Source: Odontesthes bonariensis (taxonomy: Eukaryota > Chordata > Actinopteri > Atheriniformes > Atherinopsidae). From it: a stretch of DNA of 64,000 bases. The stretch covers positions 17,688,267 to 17,752,266 of the forward strand of contig NC_134509.1 in NCBI RefSeq assembly GCF_027942865.1, given 5' to 3'. Below, piece by piece: positions 61,201-64,000 of the stretch (the stretch's first letter is position 1; each line of letters starts with the position of its first letter). Under the pieces are notes generated by a model. That model made no database searches. It had not been told where the DNA came from and saw nothing but the letters and a program-made list of their open reading frames with translations. A program made the position numbers and the translations under genes.

Positions 61201-63500
61201 AATGGGTGAATGTGAACTATTCAGATCCCAGGGCGACAGTGATAACGAATGGACAGACATCGCCCTTCTTTGGCTTATGGCGTGGGACCAAACAGGGAGA
61301 TCCTCTTAGTCCTCTACTTTTTACGTTGTTCCTTGAGCCCCTGGCCACTGCAATTAGGACAGAAACTAGTATTAAAGGGGTGTCACACGTGGGGGAGGAA
61401 CACAAATTGTTTCTGTACGCAGATGACATTTTATTACTTACCAAAGACCCTATAGTGTCCATCCCTTATGTTTTATCAACAATTGAATCATTTTCAAAAT
61501 TATCAGGCTATTAAATAAATTGGCAAAAATCTGAAGGTATGCCAATATCAAGAGGATGCAACCAATCAGTAATCTCTACATTCCAGTTAAAGGTTATCCC
61601 ATCTGAAATGAAATATCTAGGGATTCGACTATGCTCAGATCTAGAAAATATAATCTCTATTAATACAGCTCCTTTAATTCATAAAATTAAGACGAATCTG
61701 GACAAGTGGAAACTGATAAACCTTACTTCCATCCATCCATCCATTTTCTGTATCACTGAATCCGTCGGTCGGGTCGCAGGGAAACCTTACTTTGTGGGGG
61801 AAAATTAATATTATAAAGATGGTGGTCGCTCCACAATTGAATTACATCTCTATGATGATACCAATAACCATCTCTGACGAGATCCTCAAACAATATAATC
61901 GTATGATTACAGACTTCTTATGGAACGGGAAAAAGCCCAGAATTGCTTTGAAGAAACTCTTTGCCTCAAGAGATATTGGGGGACTGGCTCTTCCAAATAT
62001 GGAATTATATAGCATAGCATTTGAAATGAACACGCTAACGAATCACTGGACAGAGTATGGGTCAAGCCCTAGTTGGGTTAAGATTGAGAAGGAACTTGCA
62101 ACTCCATTTAATATTGTGGAATTAGTTTCACAGAAGAAAAAAGACAGACAGCCAGAAGAAGAAAACCTGATCTTACAACACTCTCGGTGGGCATGGGCAA
62201 GAGCACATAAGCTCTTGGGGATCTCACAGTATAAGCAGGGCTATTCTTCTTTATGGAATAACCCTTCAATATGTATAGGGAAAAAGACATGTTTTTGGCA
62301 TACGTGGCTGGCAAAAGGGATACGTGTTGTCAATGACCTATACAGGGACCGGTCACTTAGATCATTTCAGGACCTTAAGGAACAATGTAATTTAATGGAT
62401 AAGGCTCTAATGCCACCAGGCCTTACTAAAGCGGAGCTCCGATTGACAGTAACCGGTTTTATAGTTGCGGCTCGACTCATACTTTGCAATTGGAAGAGCC
62501 CACATAAACCAGAGCTTGTGGAGTGGTTTAAACTCATGACAGAGACTGCTGCCTTTGAAAAGATGATTGTCAGGGTTAATAATGTTTCATGTAAAATGAG
62601 TCAGGTGTGGGAAGTCTTTGTGACTCACATAAGGGGTATAACGCCATAGAGGGGTGCAGGGCATGGTGGGGAGGATAAGTATGTTAAACATGTGATTGTA
62701 TTCATGTATGCTTTGAATATGTATGAAATTTGAGGGACGGGGGCTGCCTTTAAGTTGTAAGATGGGTTTTATTTTTATTTTTATTTTTTTTGTTTATCAA
62801 TGTTATATTCTATCTTTATTCTGTTTATCCTTTTTACTTTCTTAAACAGACTGTTAATTTAATCAAATTTGTTTGTTACATCTGAAATGTCTGTGAAGAT
62901 ATTATGTTAAAATAAATAAAAATTTGAATGACAAAAAAAAAGAAATAACATCAGTAAATAGACATTTCAACCCCGTAAAGAATGAGTATCTGAACATCTG
63001 TTGTTCTGTGTGCTGAGACATCAGTAAATGTGTCATTTATCCAGCAAGTTAAATCTTTAGAGAAATCCTCTTACTGCTCTGCAGACGGTCAGCCAGCTCC
63101 TCCTGCTTCATTCTCCTCAGGAAGTGAGCTGTGATCTTCACTAATGCCTCTCTGCTGCTCCTCTGCTCTTCATCCTCACCCTCCCTCTGACTCTCTAAGC
63201 ATTCTGGGTAATCTGGACTCAGAACCTTCTGCATCTCCTTCAGCTCCTCCTTCACAAAAGTGAGCATGTTGTCCTCCAGCAGCTGGAACAGAAAACTGTA
63301 TGAATGAGCCAAACATCAGATCCATGTTGGACACACTGACAATCCACTGGTCTACAAAGTGCAGCATGGAGATGACTATGAACAGAATAGATGGAAAAGT
63401 AGTTGTTGTACATGTACAGACCATAAATATGGAGTCCAGCTGTGTTTGATGCTGCTGGGCAGACTGACCACCGGGAACCTCTGAGCTCTGCTGGTCCACT
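48693..63500 (-). CDS. NLRC3-like fish NLR protein with C-terminal B30.2 domain (5' partial)
   Basis: Cytosolic NACHT-LRR immune receptor of the large fish NLR-C group (family knowledge; ligand not known). Exons in transcript order: 63500-63422, 63282-63075, 57668-55880, 55792-55619, 54974-54801, 54430-54269, 49398-49352, 49225-48693. All junctions are GT/AG and phases agree throughout, giving an open frame to the stop at 48695-48693. Order: N-terminal linker exons, FISNA, NACHT, LRRs, LRKY linker, PRY-SPRY. The first exon begins mid-codon, so at least one upstream exon is missing; I could not find it in 63501-64000. Large introns are due to a LINE (50030-52543) and an L1 (57697-62940). No stop or frameshift was found in the exons. 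Confidence 0.85.
49352..49398 (-). other. NLR linker exon (47 nt)
   Basis: The exon encodes [15 protein letters not shown] and ends with the first base of the Tyr codon that the B30.2 exon completes (LRKYSC). This short exon is typical between the LRRs and B30.2 in fish NLR genes. Confidence 0.8.
50030..52543 (+). mobile_element. CR1/L2-type LINE in an NLR intron
   Basis: The + strand is antisense to the host gene. The linker region ([16 protein letters not shown]) is open in one frame to 50496. The RT follows in another frame from 50480: [78 protein letters not shown]. The frame then has a single TAA (51575-51577) and resumes [13 protein letters not shown] to the stop at 52198. A 3' end with (AAT)n at 52516-52540 closes it. 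Endonuclease sequence is absent. It has only one frameshift and one nonsense codon, so it is moderately young. Confidence 0.8.
52544..54268. other. NLR intron remainder, nothing recognised
   Basis: Sequence between the LINE and the third LRR exon. No further LRR exon, repeat boundary or open gene-like frame is recognised. Confidence 0.45.
54269..54430 (-). other. NLR LRR exon 3 (162 nt)
   Basis: Reads [20 protein letters not shown] then [20 protein letters not shown] and ends in DPHKLR. It is 12 nt shorter than the other two LRR exons, and the phase is kept (1 base, 53 codons, 2 bases). It is an RI-like leucine-rich repeat pair. Confidence 0.85.
54488..54612 (-). repeat. teleost retroelement 3' end (CATCC repeats) in an NLR intron
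   Basis: Starts with ATCCATCCATCCATTTTCTA on the + strand, followed by GCTTAATCC and GGCTGGAGCCTATCCCAGCT. This is the 3' end, in reverse, of the same kind of dispersed fish repeat seen at 30285-30430. Family name uncertain. Confidence 0.6.
54801..54974 (-). other. NLR LRR exon 2 (174 nt)
   Basis: Reads [40 protein letters not shown] and LEALR. Same length and phase as LRR exon 1, with nearly identical DNA, which points to exon duplication. Confidence 0.9.
55619..55792 (-). other. NLR LRR exon 1 (174 nt)
   Basis: Reads [40 protein letters not shown] and LEALR. The acceptor is at 55793-55794 and the donor GTCAGG follows 55619. It joins the NACHT exon by a split CTA codon. Confidence 0.9.
55880..57668 (-). 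other. FISNA-NACHT exon of the NLR gene (1,789 nt)
   Basis: Begins with [20 protein letters not shown] (FISNA), then [20 protein letters not shown]. Next come Walker A GVAGIGKT (about 57366-57389), Walker [13 protein letters not shown], the sensor region [10 protein letters not shown], and a winged-helix part with [17 protein letters not shown]. All nucleotide-binding motifs are intact. The exon ends NKAL with a GTGAGT donor at 55879. It is a typical single large exon for fish NLR-C genes. Confidence 0.92.
57682..62955 (+). mobile_element. apparently full-length L1 retrotransposon, broken ORFs, in an NLR intron
   Basis: The body 57697-62940 (5.2 kb) is flanked by a perfect 15-bp duplication AGAAATAACATCAGT (57682-57696 and 62941-62955) and ends in an A tail. 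ORF1 (about 57762-58544) has a coiled coil and an RRM-like part ([26 protein letters not shown] end), with one frameshift near 58165. ORF2 runs from 59325: endonuclease ([24 protein letters not shown]; later GDFNQVLD and SRIDYFLI), RT ([31 protein letters not shown]), broken by stops and frameshifts near 59560, 60427, 60700 and 61512. The C-terminal zinc region seen in the other L1 copy is deleted near 62400. Confidence 0.88.
61718..61791. mobile_element. 54-bp CATCC-repeat insertion inside the L1
   Basis: The stretch 61728-61781 (TCCATCCATCCATTTTCTG ... GGGTCGCAGGG) is flanked by a perfect 10-bp duplication AAACCTTACT (61718-61727 and 61782-61791). It is the severely 5'-truncated 3' end of another retroelement that landed in the L1. 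Confidence 0.8.
63075..63282 (-). other. NLR N-terminal exon 2 (208 nt)
   Basis: Reads [33 protein letters not shown] and [20 protein letters not shown], a characteristic pre-FISNA exon of fish NLR-C genes. The donor is GTAAGA; its last base completes the Lys codon with the NACHT exon. Confidence 0.85.
63422..63500 (-). other. NLR N-terminal exon 1 found in the window (79 nt)
   Basis: Reads [11 protein letters not shown] and [15 protein letters not shown] and ends ATG|GTCTGT, joining phase 0 to LLEDN. Its first base completes a codon from an earlier exon that I could not locate. Confidence 0.75.
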
Positions 63501-64000
63501 CTGTGGAGGAATCATGAAGAATGAGCTCACTTTGTGTCTGTCCACACAGAGACAAACACAAGCTGAAGGTCCATGAAAGGATATGTGGATGTGAGCAGTG
63601 GATCAGAGGACTCCCTGTAGTGGGAAAGCTTTACTGGTCCTGCTGATCCCACTGAGAACCAACAGCTCAGGCTGCAGCTGCTTGGAGCTTTCAGCCCACT
63701 TTGGTTGGGTCCCAGCAGCTCTCACCAACCCCTTCAGAAAGCTTTCCCTCCCTGCTGAAGCGCCCTGGAGCATGGCAACCAGAGCCAGTGTGTGTTTGGA
63801 TCAGACTGGTTGTACTGGGCAGCTCCCAGTCTGAAGGCCTCAGACGATGACTGTTCAACATCATCTGATGATTGTTTCCCAAAGACGGGAGACAAACTTT
63901 CATTGTAGCTTCAAAGCTGTGTTTAGTTAACTGGAAGAAGCAGAGTTCCTGTCTGTTTACCAAGTTTCATTTCAGCCTCTCAGGACAAACTTTTGTTCTG
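63501..64000. other. upstream NLR intron or flank, first exon not found
   Basis: The missing first exon(s) of the NLR gene should lie on this side. I see no sequence with the expected fish NLR N-terminal pattern and matching donor. Confidence 0.4.

Overview
This is nuclear genomic DNA from a bony fish, most likely a spiny-rayed teleost. The basis is split genes with GT/AG introns, a fish-type NLR immune gene (FISNA-NACHT, LRR and B30.2 exons), and teleost repeats: a Rex3-like RTE tail, L2 and L1 LINEs, hAT, Harbinger and Tc1 DNA transposons, TTAA-site MITEs and tRNA-derived SINEs. There is no sign of bacterial, viral or organellar sequence. The species call is inference from repeat and gene content.

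Three protein-coding genes can be read exon by exon. (1) kif16b, + strand, 6602-34376, encodes a kinesin-3 endosomal motor. I placed 27 coding exons whose phases join without conflict into a 1,340-residue product ending in a PX domain. A further small exon and a 2.5 kb single exon at 25898-28420, with its own AATAAA signal, give an alternative ending. In that form the PX domain is replaced by an 840-residue tail with 67-residue tandem repeats and two regions that look PH-like. (2) gas8 (drc4), minus strand, 42812-38233, encodes a nexin-dynein regulatory complex subunit of motile cilia. It has 11 coding exons (471 residues) and a very good RFX X-box about 100 bp upstream of its ATG. kif16b and gas8 converge tail to tail. 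(3) An NLRC3-like gene, minus strand, from beyond 63500 down to 48693, has two N-terminal exons, the FISNA-NACHT exon, three LRR exons, a linker exon and a terminal B30.2 exon. Its 5' end was not found and may lie outside the window.

The rest is transposon-rich. The left edge (1-6330) holds one end of a Harbinger element, a broken LINE with an apparent restriction-like endonuclease, a SINE, and a nested DNA transposon containing a 928-bp near-perfect fold-back at a TTAA site. kif16b introns carry Tc1, L1-in-L2, Rex3, hAT-in-hAT, SINE and TTAA MITE insertions. A LINE with a 650-codon ORF sits between kif16b and gas8. The gap between gas8 and the NLR gene (43-48 kb) holds two minisatellites, a TA-flanked MITE and three hAT elements with perfect 8-bp duplications. 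The NLR introns carry one L2/CR1-type LINE and one apparently full-length 5.2 kb L1. The L1 landed about 25 bp upstream of the NACHT exon's splice acceptor and duplicated the likely branch point.

All gene models rest on reading splice signals, phases and protein family resemblance by eye. No alignment, expression or database search was run.
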